Positions 15,588 through 25,174 of a DNA stretch of 32,943 bases are shown here, piece by piece. The stretch comes from Alphaproteobacteria bacterium. Its GTDB lineage: Bacteria; Pseudomonadota; Alphaproteobacteria; UBA8366; GCA-2717185. Numbering within the stretch: position 1 is the first letter of the stretch; the number at the start of each line of letters is the position of its first letter. The stretch lies in the NCBI GenBank assembly GCA_021774435.1, contig JAJFJB010000195.1:1-32943 (forward strand), read 5' to 3'. The notes under the pieces are model-generated. The model had not been told where the DNA came from. It was given only the letters and a program-made list of their open reading frames with translations, and did not search any database. Made by a program: the position numbers and the translations under genes.

Positions 15588-16703
15588 TTAATTCAAGACC
15601 TGCTCCGCAGCGGTGTATTCGAGGCCAAGATCTCGGGCAACAGCATCATAGGTAACGACACCATGATGAATATTTAGCCCTGCCGAGAGATGAGGATCGC
15701 GTTTTAGGGCTTCAGCATAGCCCTGCCCCGCGATGGCTAGCGTGAAGGGCAAGGTCGCGTTATTGAGTGCAAATGTCGATGTGCGTGCAACGGCACCCGG
15801 CATATTCGTGACGCAATAATGAACGACGTCATGTGTCTTGAAAGTTGGCGCGTCGTGCGATGTCGGCCGCGACGTCTCAAAACAGCCACCTTGATCAATC
15901 GCTATATCGACGAGAACCGAGCCCGGGCGCATGGCGCACACCATCGCGTCAGTGACCAATTTCGGTGCCGCGGCCCCTGGAACAAGAACAGCACCAACGA
16001 CAAGATCCGCATCCATGACATGGGACTCAATAGCGTCAACGGTCGAATACAACGTATTCAACTGACCGCCAAACCGCATATCCAGTTCCGCCAGCCGATC
16101 AAGCGACTTGTCCAAGACCGTAACTTTTGCTTCCATTCCCATCGCCATGCGCGCAGCGTTGATGCCAGAAACGCCACCCCCGATAATCAGCACTCTAGCT
16201 GCGGCGACACCCGGCACACCACCGAGCAATACGCCTGCACCACCCTGCTCTTTTTCGAGATTATGCGCACCGACCTGAATTGCCATGCGGCCCGCGACTT
16301 CGCTCATCGGCGCCAGAAGCGGCAGTTGGCCGTACTTGTTCGTCACTGTCTCGTAAGCAATGCCCACGCACCCCGATGCCATCAAGCCTTCCGTAAGTGC
16401 GAGATCCGCTGCCAGATGAAGATAGGTGAAAAGAATTTGTCCTTCACGCAACATGCCAATTTCTTCGGATTGCGGTTCCTTCACCTTGACGATCAAATCC
16501 GCCGCGGCGAATACCTCGGCTGCGGTGTCGACGACAGACGCGCCGGCAGTTCGATAATCACCATCGTCGAAGCCGATACCGAGACCAGCGCCTGTTTCGA
16601 CGACAATATCGTGACCATGATGAACCAATTCCCGGACACTACCGGGAACCAGCCCGACACGATATTCGTGAGATTTGACTTCCTTTGGAACTCCTACGCG
16701 CAT
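15588..16703 (-). CDS. ald: Alanine dehydrogenase
   Basis: The protein has 371 residues, exactly the usual length. It catalyses the reversible NAD-dependent deamination of L-alanine to pyruvate and ammonia in the cytoplasm. The N-terminal signature VGVPKEVKSHEYRVGLVPG is present. So are the substrate-binding lysine in VKVKEPQ, the catalytic histidine in FTYLHLA and the dinucleotide-binding GGGVSGINAARMA. The C-terminal CVTNMPGAVARTSTFALNN is also characteristic. An AGGTGA sequence precedes the ATG. The gene lies 44 bases after the TPR-glycosyltransferase gene on the same strand but has no obvious functional link to it. The pyruvate product could feed pyruvate carboxylase encoded further along. 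Confidence 0.96.
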   Translation of the reverse strand: MRVGVPKEVKSHEYRVGLVPGSVRELVHHGHDIVVETGAGLGIGFDDGDYRTAGASVVDTAAEVFAAADLIVKVKEPQSEEIGMLREGQILFTYLHLAADLALTEGLMASGCVGIAYETVTNKYGQLPLLAPMSEVAGRMAIQVGAHNLEKEQGGAGVLLGGVPGVAAARVLIIGGGVSGINAARMAMGMEAKVTVLDKSLDRLAELDMRFGGQLNTLYSTVDAIESHVMDADLVVGAVLVPGAAAPKLVTDAMVCAMRPGSVLVDIAIDQGGCFETSRPTSHDAPTFKTHDVVHYCVTNMPGAVARTSTFALNNATLPFTLAIAGQGYAEALKRDPHLSAGLNIHHGVVTYDAVARDLGLEYTAAEQVLN

Positions 16704-16747
16704 CAGGTCACCTACCCATTGTTACGTATTGCCACCTTAATCAGCCC

Positions 16748-18232
16748 TTAGCATTCATCAAGTGCCAAGGCGAGCCTCTCGAATACCGCACCTGGCGCCT
16801 CATCAAGAGATTGTCTGAATAACCGCATGCTCGGATACCAAACTGTCGACTCACTGGCGCGGCCCCACCGCCAGTCCGGACAGGGCGGAACGATAAGCCA
16901 CGTTGGAATGCCTAAGGCGCCTGCCAGATGCGCAACGGAGGTATCGACACTGATCAGCAAGTCCAATCCGGCTAATGCCGCCGCTGTATCTGAGAAATCG
17001 CCAAAGCTCTCGCCCAGGCGGGTCAACAACATGCCTTCCGGAGCATCGTCCGCCGCCCGCGGTCCCTTTTGCAGGGCAAGAAATGTAATATCGGAACGCA
17101 CCAACGGCGCGAAGCGTACCAACGAATGGCTTCTGTTGTGATCGTTAGAATGCGCTGGATTGCCGGCCCAGACCAATCCCACACGCCTTTGTTCTCCCAC
17201 TCCAGTTATCGAGTGTAATGGAGATTTGATATATGAATTAGGCGCTTGGACGCCGAAAATCGTCGGCATGCTCATTAGCGCCGCATGTGCATCAACGTTC
17301 GGTGCAGCGCCAGGTGCAACGACATCGGAAACACCAGATACTGTGCGAAACACTCGGTGCAGCGAAGCCGGGCATTCGATGATCACGCGGGCGCCGCGGC
17401 CTGCCACTAGGGCCGCATAACGAACGAATTGAATTGCATCCCCCAAGCCTTGCTCGGCCCACAGCAAAATTGTCCGTTCTTCGATATCTTCACCATGCCA
17501 CGGCTCGATCTGCATGCGCGGCGCAAATTCCGGACGTCGCAGCCGCCATTCATGCTCTTCCCATCCCTGTTTGAACTGACCGTCGCGCAAAAGAGCATGT
17601 GCAAGAATTACATGCGGGTCCGTTCGGTCCGGATCAATCGCAATCGCCTTTTCCAAGGCCGAGCGGCTTTCATCGTACTCCGTTATCTGCGCTAAGGCGG
17701 CACCGAGAGTATTCCAATAGGTGGCATTAAGCGGGTCGCGTGAACAGGCCTCGCGGAGCAGCCTTACGGCCTGTGCGTCGTTTCCGAGCCAGACCTGAAC
17801 CCTCCCCAAATTGTAAATCGCCCCCTGATGATCGGGGCGAAGCGCGAGTGACTGTTCCAGTGCTTCCCTCGCCGCCAGGAATGACCGCAAATCGGTGAGC
17901 ACCATGCCAAGATTATTGTAGGCATCGGCATCACCATCATCCAACGCTACGGCCGTCCTCAGCGCGTTAACGGCCCCAGCCAGATCGCCGGCCCCATGCA
18001 GCGCCAAGCCGAGACTATTATGATAGTTCGCGACTTGCGGGTTCAAACCTAGTGCGCGCCTGATTGTCGGTACGGCGAGACTGTTTTCGCCCCTTTGATG
18101 CAAGGTTAGGCCCAAAAGGTGCCAAGCATCCGCGTGCTCCGGATCGATGTCCAATAGGCGCCGATAAATAGCCGCCGCGGCCTCAATTCTCCCGGCACGA
18201 TGATCAGCGACGGCCCGATCGAAGTCAGACAT
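16748..18232 (-). CDS. TPR-repeat protein with GT9-like glycosyltransferase domain
   Basis: The protein has 494 residues. About residues 1-215 form six tetratricopeptide repeats with the usual W-LG-Y-P spacing (for example DPEHADAWHLLGLTLHQRG and NLGMVLTDLRSFLAAREAL). From about 250 the sequence resembles ADP-heptose/GT9-type glycosyltransferases: LLWAEQGLGDAIQFVRYA, then VGLVWAGNP and LDLLISVDTSVAHLAGALG, where the final nucleotide-sugar site is expected. This TPR-GT fusion is common in Alphaproteobacteria, but acceptor and donor are rarely known; protein or surface-glycan glycosylation is likely. Its start lies four bases after the stop of the methyltransferase gene, so the two are probably one operon. 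There is no signal peptide, so the protein is probably cytoplasmic. Confidence 0.85.
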   Translation of the reverse strand: MSDFDRAVADHRAGRIEAAAAIYRRLLDIDPEHADAWHLLGLTLHQRGENSLAVPTIRRALGLNPQVANYHNSLGLALHGAGDLAGAVNALRTAVALDDGDADAYNNLGMVLTDLRSFLAAREALEQSLALRPDHQGAIYNLGRVQVWLGNDAQAVRLLREACSRDPLNATYWNTLGAALAQITEYDESRSALEKAIAIDPDRTDPHVILAHALLRDGQFKQGWEEHEWRLRRPEFAPRMQIEPWHGEDIEERTILLWAEQGLGDAIQFVRYAALVAGRGARVIIECPASLHRVFRTVSGVSDVVAPGAAPNVDAHAALMSMPTIFGVQAPNSYIKSPLHSITGVGEQRRVGLVWAGNPAHSNDHNRSHSLVRFAPLVRSDITFLALQKGPRAADDAPEGMLLTRLGESFGDFSDTAAALAGLDLLISVDTSVAHLAGALGIPTWLIVPPCPDWRWGRASESTVWYPSMRLFRQSLDEAPGAVFERLALALDEC

Positions 18233-18236
18233 TCGA

Positions 18237-18935
18237 TTAGGAGCGTCCTTGCCGCCTAAGCCCGGTCAGCAAATGAAAAGCGTTGTCGGGAATGTTTCCG
18301 GGTATCGGGCGACGGCCCCCGAAGGCCACTTCCTCTTCGAGGCGCTTGCGGACGACAAACTCAATTCCAGATTCACCAATTGGCGTCAAGGTCTGATCAA
18401 ACCGCGGCAATCCATACCGATAAGTTGCATTGAGAAGTTCGATTTTCTGCACATCGGCGGCAGCTCCCAACGCGGCGATCAGTTCGGTAAGGTTGCGAGA
18501 TTTTCCGCTCCACGATTCTGTCTTGAAGATTGTGAATGTCCATTTGTGATCGGCGTTATAAGTGCTGGGAAACTGCCCCTGCTCATAAAGATCCTCATCG
18601 GGAATGGTGACGACAAGATGGCCGCCTGGCTTCAAAATACGGAACCAGTTTCGTAGCCCTTCCTCGGGGTCATGCAAGTGTTCGAGGCAATGGCTCGAAT
18701 GAACAAAATCAAATTGCGCGTCCGGAACGCCCTCCATAGTCTGGCCATCGCCGTCATTCAGGTCCCAGACTTTAACGCCGCGCATCAAGGGAAACAGCTC
18801 GACGTAAAGCGCCAACGGGTCCGGCGCTCCGCCAATGTCAATCCCGTCTCCCCGAAAATACCGGCTAACAAATTTCGGCTCGGCCAGCCTGCGTATGATC
18901 GACTTGCTGCATTCCTTCATAAATCGTCCCGGCAT
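18237..18935 (-). CDS. Class I SAM-dependent methyltransferase
   Basis: The protein has 232 residues. The SAM-binding region is GDGIDIGGAPDPL (motif I), followed by an acidic VWDLNDGDGQ (motif II). FDFVHSSHCLEHLHDPEEGL and ILKPGGHLVVTIPDEDLY are the post-motif strands typical of Methyltransf_11-type enzymes. The acceptor is not readable. A second in-frame ATG at 18920 is also acceptable as start; the first ATG has an AGGAA sequence unusually close to it. Cotranscription with the TPR-glycosyltransferase gene downstream suggests that it methylates a sugar or peptide made or modified in the same pathway; that is inference. Confidence 0.85.
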   Translation of the reverse strand: MPGRFMKECSKSIIRRLAEPKFVSRYFRGDGIDIGGAPDPLALYVELFPLMRGVKVWDLNDGDGQTMEGVPDAQFDFVHSSHCLEHLHDPEEGLRNWFRILKPGGHLVVTIPDEDLYEQGQFPSTYNADHKWTFTIFKTESWSGKSRNLTELIAALGAAADVQKIELLNATYRYGLPRFDQTLTPIGESGIEFVVRKRLEEEVAFGGRRPIPGNIPDNAFHLLTGLRRQGRS

Positions 18936-19011
18936 TTCCTTGTCATTGTGCCGAAAACCATATCACAGCCTTAATGCAGGCAGGCGCAAGAATACGAATG
19001 AAATGTCTTAA

Positions 19012-21438
19012 TCAGAGCCAGGCGGGCGATTCTGCGAGCATTTTTGCCGCCTCATCTTCCGGCAAAGGCTTTTCGAAGAAATAACCTTGACCAAATTCGC
19101 AATTCAGCTCGCGTAGAAGCCCAAGCTGGCTTTCTGATTCGATTCCCTCTCCAACAACTTCCATACCGAGTGTATGGGCAAGAAGGATTATCATTCGAAC
19201 CAACTCCATATCGCGCTCGTCGGTATCCATTCTACCCACGAATGAACGGTCCATCTTCAAGGTATCAATGGGAAATCGCCGTAAATAGCTCAAAGAAGAG
19301 TAGCCGGTACCAAAATCGTCCAGCGACAACGTAACGCCAAGTTCTTTGATTTGCGCCAACGTTTGCGCTGCCAATTCCGGGTTGGTCATAATCAATGACT
19401 CAGTGATCTCAATTTTTAGATCCTCCGGCGGCAATCCAGACCGTGAAAGTACATTTTCCAAAAGATCGACAACACCGTCTTCGGAGATATGACGCGCAGA
19501 AAAGTTGACGCTCATCGACAATCGATTTTTCAGGTTAAACCGGCGTTGCCATGCACTTGCCGCGGTACAAGCCATTTCCAGAACCTGCTCCCCAAGCGGC
19601 ACGATCAATCCGGTTTCTTCTGCGATACCGATAAAATCGCCCGGCGGAACCAAACCACGTGTCGGATGCGCCATTCGCGTGAGGGCCTCGAACCCTGACA
19701 CCGTTCCTGTTTTCAAATCGACGATTGGTTGGTAGTGGACAAGTATATCCCCATTCTCAAGCGCCCGCCGAAGCATCGTTTCGATTTGCAATTGATTTAC
19801 AGCATGCCGATGACGGCTCTCATCGAAGGTCTCGAAACCGGATTTACCGTCCTTTTTAGCCCGGTACATTGCGAGATCAGCATCCCGGAGAAGTTCCTCC
19901 GAATGCTTGTAACCTGGCGCACCAACCGCAACGCCAAAGCTTGCGGAAACGAATATTTCTTCACCGTTGATATTAAAAGGGTGTGAAATAACGGATTGAA
20001 ATCCCCTTACTGCGTCCTTGATCTCGTCTAGCGTTTCAAACCCTTCGAGCAAGATGGCGAACTCGTCGCCGCCTAAGCGCGCGAGCGTATTCCCGGGGGC
20101 AATTTCTGCTTCCAACCGACGCGCCAACGAAACGAGAAGTTCGTCCCCCGCCGCATGTCCGAGACTTTCATTGACCACCATGAACCGGTCGAGATCGAGA
20201 ATAGCCAAGGCAAACCGCTGATCTTCGCTACGTTTCATACGTGCGAGTGCCTGCCCAACCCGGTCGAGCACCAAGCCTCGGTTTGGCAACCCGGTCAACG
20301 CATCGTGCATTGCACCGTGCGTCAGGCTCTCCTCGGCTAGTTTGCGATCCGTAATGTCGGACTGGGATCCCGCCATGAGAAATGGTTCTCCATTTTCACG
20401 GCGCGCAACGATCCCTCGCGCTTGCACCCACCGAAATTCTCCATTCGCATGCCGCATTCGGTATTCGTGCTCGAACAGGGATGTCTTGCCTTCGAGATGT
20501 GCATCAAATCGGTTACAAAACGTGTCTACATCATCGGGGTGAATGCGGCTCAGCCAGGCTTCCGGCGTGTATTTTATATTCTCTTTTTCCAATCCCAGAA
20601 GCGTGCGCCAACGCGTTGAAAAATTCACGGTGCCGTCTTCCAAATTCCATTCCCACAGCCCATCATTCGCTCCTGCGGAAACGAGTGCATAACGTGCATC
20701 GCTCTCCGCCAGCGCACGCTGTGCCGCTTCACGTTCTACGGTATCGGCAATGATGACCGTGGTACTTGGCGCCCCTTCCCAATAGGAGGGGAAAGCCATA
20801 GCCGTAACCGGTGCTGTACTCCCATCTGCTCGTTGCGCCAGAACTTCCGAAGATGTCGTTTCAAGCACATCATCAGCCAAAAACCCGGGCAAGAATGAAT
20901 TGAGATTACGACCAAGAATTTCCGTTGCGGCGGTTCCAAGAATGCGGGTGGAAGACTCATTTATATCGACAACCCGGCCTTCTCGGTCCGTCGTGATAAT
21001 GCCTTCGTTAATCCGGCTAACGAGGTTTTTTAGATAGTGTTCGTGCGCAGCTTCATGATTTATCTCCCGCAACGGCGAAATAATGATTACTACGGTCTCG
21101 GGTTCCTCGCCATCTGATGCTGGAAAAACGCTAAATTGGTGCTTGAGTCCACCGACATCAATTTCCTGGCGGACGCTCGCTCCCGAATAAGCGCGGTCAG
21201 TCGCTGCAATCACTTGCGGATAATTATGAAATAGCCGTGTAACCGTTTGCCCGACCGCTTCCTTCAACCCGAAAGCGATTCTCTCGACAACGCATCCGCT
21301 ACAACGCAGAACCCGGCGTTGAGGCCCTAGCAGTACATATCCAGTCAGGTCAGCATCAGCCGCAACCGCACCATTGTTAAATGGCGCATCTTTATTCCCC
21401 TGCAGCGGGTTAACTGCTCGCGACGCCAGGTCTGTCAC
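19012..21438 (-). CDS. PAS-PAS-GGDEF-EAL cyclic-di-GMP signalling protein
   Basis: The protein has 808 residues from a GTG at 21436-21438, with GGAG about ten bases upstream. A divergent sensor-like region (about 30-125) comes first. A PAS domain (about 137-235) and a PAS-PAC domain (about 248-368, ending in GSQSDITDRK) follow. A GGDEF domain has an intact GGDEF at 456-460, and the EAL domain spans about 550-800. The EAL domain keeps EAL at 584-586, N645, E680, DDFGTGYSS at 707-715, K728, E764 and the GQGYFF loop. Both catalytic centres look competent. The inhibitory RxxD site before GGDEF is missing (APGN region). No membrane helix is visible, so it is probably cytoplasmic and switches c-di-GMP levels in response to a PAS ligand. 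Confidence 0.94.
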   Translation of the reverse strand: MTDLASRAVNPLQGNKDAPFNNGAVAADADLTGYVLLGPQRRVLRCSGCVVERIAFGLKEAVGQTVTRLFHNYPQVIAATDRAYSGASVRQEIDVGGLKHQFSVFPASDGEEPETVVIIISPLREINHEAAHEHYLKNLVSRINEGIITTDREGRVVDINESSTRILGTAATEILGRNLNSFLPGFLADDVLETTSSEVLAQRADGSTAPVTAMAFPSYWEGAPSTTVIIADTVEREAAQRALAESDARYALVSAGANDGLWEWNLEDGTVNFSTRWRTLLGLEKENIKYTPEAWLSRIHPDDVDTFCNRFDAHLEGKTSLFEHEYRMRHANGEFRWVQARGIVARRENGEPFLMAGSQSDITDRKLAEESLTHGAMHDALTGLPNRGLVLDRVGQALARMKRSEDQRFALAILDLDRFMVVNESLGHAAGDELLVSLARRLEAEIAPGNTLARLGGDEFAILLEGFETLDEIKDAVRGFQSVISHPFNINGEEIFVSASFGVAVGAPGYKHSEELLRDADLAMYRAKKDGKSGFETFDESRHRHAVNQLQIETMLRRALENGDILVHYQPIVDLKTGTVSGFEALTRMAHPTRGLVPPGDFIGIAEETGLIVPLGEQVLEMACTAASAWQRRFNLKNRLSMSVNFSARHISEDGVVDLLENVLSRSGLPPEDLKIEITESLIMTNPELAAQTLAQIKELGVTLSLDDFGTGYSSLSYLRRFPIDTLKMDRSFVGRMDTDERDMELVRMIILLAHTLGMEVVGEGIESESQLGLLRELNCEFGQGYFFEKPLPEDEAAKMLAESPAWL

Positions 21439-21661
21439 AGGACTTCGCTCCGAATTAGGATTGGAGCGCCCTCTAAGAGCTACTCAGCAATGAATTACTC
21501 AACTAATTGTATCCATTAGAAATTAACGAAATGTGAAGGGTAATTTTATGCCTCGGGCGCATACTATGATATTGATTCGCAAAGAATTCTGATAACGTTG
21601 TCAGGCGGGCTTAGAACCTTGATTTGACTGTTAACCTGACCGCTACCCCACGGAGAATAAC
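21439..21661. other. Divergent promoter region between GGDEF-EAL gene and pyc
   Basis: These 223 AT-rich bases separate two divergent genes and must contain both promoters. I find no convincing -35/-10 pair on either strand and no riboswitch-like structure. GATAACGTTGTC near 21590-21602 is an imperfect palindrome that could be a regulator site, but nothing supports this further. Confidence 0.3.
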
Positions 21662-24600
21662 GTGAGCATCCAATCTCGGCATAAGCGAATTCCAAAAATT
21701 CGAAAGCTTCTCGTTGCCAACCGCGGCGAAATTGCAATTCGTGTCTGCCGTGCCGGTACGGAACTCGGTTTGCGTACAGTGGCGATCTATTCGCGCGAGG
21801 ACCGTTTCGCTTTGCACCGCTTCAAAGCCGACGAGAGTTATCTGGTCGGCCGTGGATCGGGTCCTGTTCAAGCCTATCTTGATATTGAAGATATTATCAG
21901 AATTGCCAAGGAAGCGAAGGTCGACGCGATCCATCCAGGATACGGATTTTTGTCCGAGAACCCGGATTTTGCCGACGCCTGTAAAGCTGCGGGAATAATC
22001 TTCGTTGGCCCCGCTGCCGAAACCATGCGCAATCTTGGCAGCAAGGTAGAGGCACGCCGTCTGGCGGAGGAAGCCGGTGTTCCCGTTATGCCGGCGACCA
22101 GTGCTTTGCCACTGGACGACATGGAAGTGACGCGGCTCGCAGCCGAAGTCGGTTATCCTGTCATGTGCAAGGCAAGCTGGGGCGGTGGCGGACGCGGCAT
22201 GCGCCGAATTCAAAACGAAGGCGAGTTATTGGAAGAAATCGCGTCAGGGCGCCGCGAGGCGAACGCCGCATTCGGCAACGACGAAATGTTTCTCGAAAAA
22301 CTGGTCGAGCGCGCGCGGCATGTCGAAGTCCAGATTCTCGGCGATTCGCATGGCAATATCGTTCATCTGTTCGAACGCGACTGCAGCCTGCAACGGCGCA
22401 ACCAAAAAGTCATCGAACGCGCGCCTGCAGCTTACTTGACCGACGCTCAGCGCGACGAGCTTTGCAGCATGGCCGCACGTCTGGCCCGCGCGGCAAACTA
22501 CGTCAATGCCGGAACCGTCGAGTTTTTGATGGATGCCGACACCGGCTCGTTCTACTTCATCGAAGTCAATCCACGCGTCCAGGTCGAGCACACCGTCACG
22601 GAAGTCGTTACCGGCATCGATATCGTCAAGGCGCAAATCAGGATTGCCGCCGGCGCCGCGATCGGCGATTCCGCGAGTGGCGTTCCCGCACAGGAAGAAA
22701 TCCGCCTCAACGGACATGCGCTGCAATGCCGCGTCACGACGGAAGACCCGGAGAATCAGTTTATTCCAGATTATGGCCGGATTACGGCCTATCGCGGTGC
22801 GACGGGTTTCGGTATCCGGCTTGACGGCGGTACGGCCTATTCCGGCGCGATCATCACGCCTTTCTATGACTCGCTATTGGAAAAAGTGACCGCCTGGGCG
22901 CCGGAACCGGACGAAGCGGCCTTGCGTATGGACCGCGCCCTGCGGGAGTTTCGAATTCGCGGCGCGAAGACCAACCTCGTCTTTCTCGAAGCACTTATCA
23001 GCCATGAAAAGTTTCTGACCGGCGACTACACGACCCGTTTTATCGACGAAACACCGGAGCTGTTTAACTTCAAACCGCGTCGTGACCGGGCAACGCGCCT
23101 TTTGAGCTTCCTCGGCAATGTCATCGTCAACGGCAACCCCGAAGTCGAAGGCCGTCCAAACCCCGGACCAGTCGCCCCGCCCGCCATGCCGCAAAACCTG
23201 CCCAATCGATCCGTGATGGGCAGCAAGGAACGGCTTGACGAGCTCGGCCCGACGGGCTTCGCAAATTGGATGCGCAATGAAAAACGACTTCTTATCACGG
23301 ACACGACGTTTCGGGATGCGCATCAATCGCTGCTGGCAACGCGCTTTCGCACGCATGACTTGGCGCGCATCGCTCCCGCCTATGCCGATCATTTGCCAGA
23401 GCTGCTTTCCGTGGAATGTTGGGGTGGCGCAACGTTCGATGTGTCGATGCGCTTCTTGAACGAAGACCCTTGGACGCGGCTTGCGATCATGCGTGAAAGC
23501 CTGCCGAACACCTTGCTGCAGATGCTGCTCCGCGCATCCAACGCGGTCGGCTACACGAACTATCCCGATAACGTCGTTAAGTATTTCGTGCAGAAAGCGG
23601 CCGACGGCGGCATGGACCTGTTCCGTGTCTTCGACTCACTGAATTGGGTCGAGAATATGCGCGTCGCCATGGACGCGGTTCTCGAAACAGGCAAACTCTG
23701 TGAAGCTGCAATTTGCTACTCGGGTGACTTAAGCGATCCAAAAGAAACGAAATACACTCTGGATTATTACGTTTCGATGGCGCGCGAACTCGAAGCGGCA
23801 GGTGCGCACATCCTCGCGATCAAGGACATGGCCGGGGTTTGCAAGCCCACAGCGATCACGACGTTGGTCAAAACATTGAAGCAGGAAATCAATCTTCCTA
23901 TCCATTTCCATACGCATGATACGAGCGGGATATCCGCCGCCAGTGTACTCGCGGCCTCGGAAGCCGGAATTGATGCCGTCGATGCCGCTATGGATTCGAT
24001 GAGCGGCCTGACCTCGCAACCCAGTCTCGGTTCAATTGCCGAAGCGCTGCGCGGCTCCGAACGGGATCCCGGTCTCGACCGCAGCACCTTGCGCGCCATG
24101 GCGACGTACTGGGAAGGCGTCCGCCGCTATTATCGGGCGTTTGAGAGTGAGCTCCGGTCGGGTATGGCGGAAGTCTATGAACATGCAATGCCGGGCGGGC
24201 AATACACCAACCTGCGCGAACAGGCCCGTGGACTCGGCATAGAGGATGCCCGCTGGCCGGAAGTCGCGCGCGCCTATGCACAAGTCAACGACATGTTCGG
24301 GAATATCGTCAAGGTGACACCGACATCGAAAGTCGTCGGCGACATGGCCATTTTCATGGTCACGAACGACCTTACGCCCGAAAACGTTCAGGATCCGGCG
24401 CACGATGTTGCCTTCCCGCAATCGGTCATCGAATTGTTCCGAGGCGATTTGGGGCAACCGCATGGCGGCTTCCCTGAGGCGCTGCAAAGAAAAATCCTGA
24501 AAGGTGAGGCTCCGACAACAGAGCGCCCAGGCGCGCACTTGCCCGCAACGGACATGGAAAGCGCTCGGAAAGAAGCGGAACAAAAAGTTCACCGTCAGCT

Positions 24601-25138
24601 CAATGATTTCGATCTGGCTTCTTACCTTATGTATCCGCAAGTCTATTCCGATTATGCGGCGCATCGCCGCCAATACGGTGACGTTGGCGTTCTGCCGACA
24701 CCTGTCTTCTTCTACGGACCTGAAATTGGCGAAGAATCGATCATCGAAATCGAAAAGGGCAAACGGCTCATCCTCCGCTTCCTGGCACTCGGCGAGCCGA
24801 ATGAACAAGGTGAACGCACCGTGTTCTTCGAACTGAATGGACAACCCAGAACGGTCAAAGTTCAGGACAAGAGCCTTTCAGGCAGCGCGCGGGTCCATCG
24901 GAAAGCGGATGAGACAAACGCCGGGCACGTCGCCGCACCGATGCCGGGCCTTGTCGTCAGCCTTTCCGTCGCTGCCGGGGAAACCGTGGAGGCGGGCGAT
25001 CAGTTGCTAACCATCGAAGCGATGAAAATGGAATCGACGCTTTATGCCGATACGGGCGGCAAGGTTTCGGAAATCGTCGCCTCCGCCGGCACAAGAGTCG
25101 AGGCTAAAGATCTTCTCGTCGTCATCGACGCCGACTGA
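21662..25138 (+). CDS. pyc: Pyruvate carboxylase
   Basis: The protein has 1158 residues, a full-length single-chain pyruvate carboxylase. It makes oxaloacetate from pyruvate, bicarbonate and ATP, replenishing the citric acid cycle. Domain order is as follows. The biotin carboxylase domain (about 15-470) has KLLVANRGEIAIRV, the ATP-grasp loop GGGGRGM and EVNPRVQVEHTVTE. The carboxyltransferase domain (about 540-860) has ITDTTFRDAHQS, the metal-site HFHTHDTSG and an IKDMAGV strand. A PYC_OADA-type linker comes next, then a biotinyl domain with the biotin lysine at about 1122 in EAMKMES. The start is a GTG at 21662 with GGAG seven bases upstream. The gene is monocistronic, divergent from the GGDEF-EAL gene. 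Confidence 0.97.
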   Translation: MSIQSRHKRIPKIRKLLVANRGEIAIRVCRAGTELGLRTVAIYSREDRFALHRFKADESYLVGRGSGPVQAYLDIEDIIRIAKEAKVDAIHPGYGFLSENPDFADACKAAGIIFVGPAAETMRNLGSKVEARRLAEEAGVPVMPATSALPLDDMEVTRLAAEVGYPVMCKASWGGGGRGMRRIQNEGELLEEIASGRREANAAFGNDEMFLEKLVERARHVEVQILGDSHGNIVHLFERDCSLQRRNQKVIERAPAAYLTDAQRDELCSMAARLARAANYVNAGTVEFLMDADTGSFYFIEVNPRVQVEHTVTEVVTGIDIVKAQIRIAAGAAIGDSASGVPAQEEIRLNGHALQCRVTTEDPENQFIPDYGRITAYRGATGFGIRLDGGTAYSGAIITPFYDSLLEKVTAWAPEPDEAALRMDRALREFRIRGAKTNLVFLEALISHEKFLTGDYTTRFIDETPELFNFKPRRDRATRLLSFLGNVIVNGNPEVEGRPNPGPVAPPAMPQNLPNRSVMGSKERLDELGPTGFANWMRNEKRLLITDTTFRDAHQSLLATRFRTHDLARIAPAYADHLPELLSVECWGGATFDVSMRFLNEDPWTRLAIMRESLPNTLLQMLLRASNAVGYTNYPDNVVKYFVQKAADGGMDLFRVFDSLNWVENMRVAMDAVLETGKLCEAAICYSGDLSDPKETKYTLDYYVSMARELEAAGAHILAIKDMAGVCKPTAITTLVKTLKQEINLPIHFHTHDTSGISAASVLAASEAGIDAVDAAMDSMSGLTSQPSLGSIAEALRGSERDPGLDRSTLRAMATYWEGVRRYYRAFESELRSGMAEVYEHAMPGGQYTNLREQARGLGIEDARWPEVARAYAQVNDMFGNIVKVTPTSKVVGDMAIFMVTNDLTPENVQDPAHDVAFPQSVIELFRGDLGQPHGGFPEALQRKILKGEAPTTERPGAHLPATDMESARKEAEQKVHRQLNDFDLASYLMYPQVYSDYAAHRRQYGDVGVLPTPVFFYGPEIGEESIIEIEKGKRLILRFLALGEPNEQGERTVFFELNGQPRTVKVQDKSLSGSARVHRKADETNAGHVAAPMPGLVVSLSVAAGETVEAGDQLLTIEAMKMESTLYADTGGKVSEIVASAGTRVEAKDLLVVIDAD

Positions 25139-25147
25139 CAGCGGCTC

Positions 25148-25174
25148 GATCAAACGGGCATCGCGCGTTTGATC
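25148..25174. terminator. Inverted repeat between convergent pyc and DehI-like genes
   Basis: A perfect 9-base inverted repeat, GATCAAACG at 25148-25156 and CGTTTGATC at 25166-25174, has a nine-base loop. It begins ten bases after the pyc stop and covers the last codons and stop of the DehI-like gene. It could end transcription in either direction, but no T-run follows on either strand. Confidence 0.42.

Noticed and set aside
15819..16751. A 310-codon open frame on the plus strand
   Set aside because: It is antisense to alanine dehydrogenase, whose motifs are complete. The translation is rich in Arg, His and Cys with no recognisable fold.
24032..24844. A 270-codon open frame on the minus strand inside pyc, and similar long ones at 21611-22213 and 22244-22726
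   Set aside because: All lie opposite the well-conserved pyruvate carboxylase frame. Their translations show no domain pattern and no ribosome-binding site; they are shadows of GC-rich codons.
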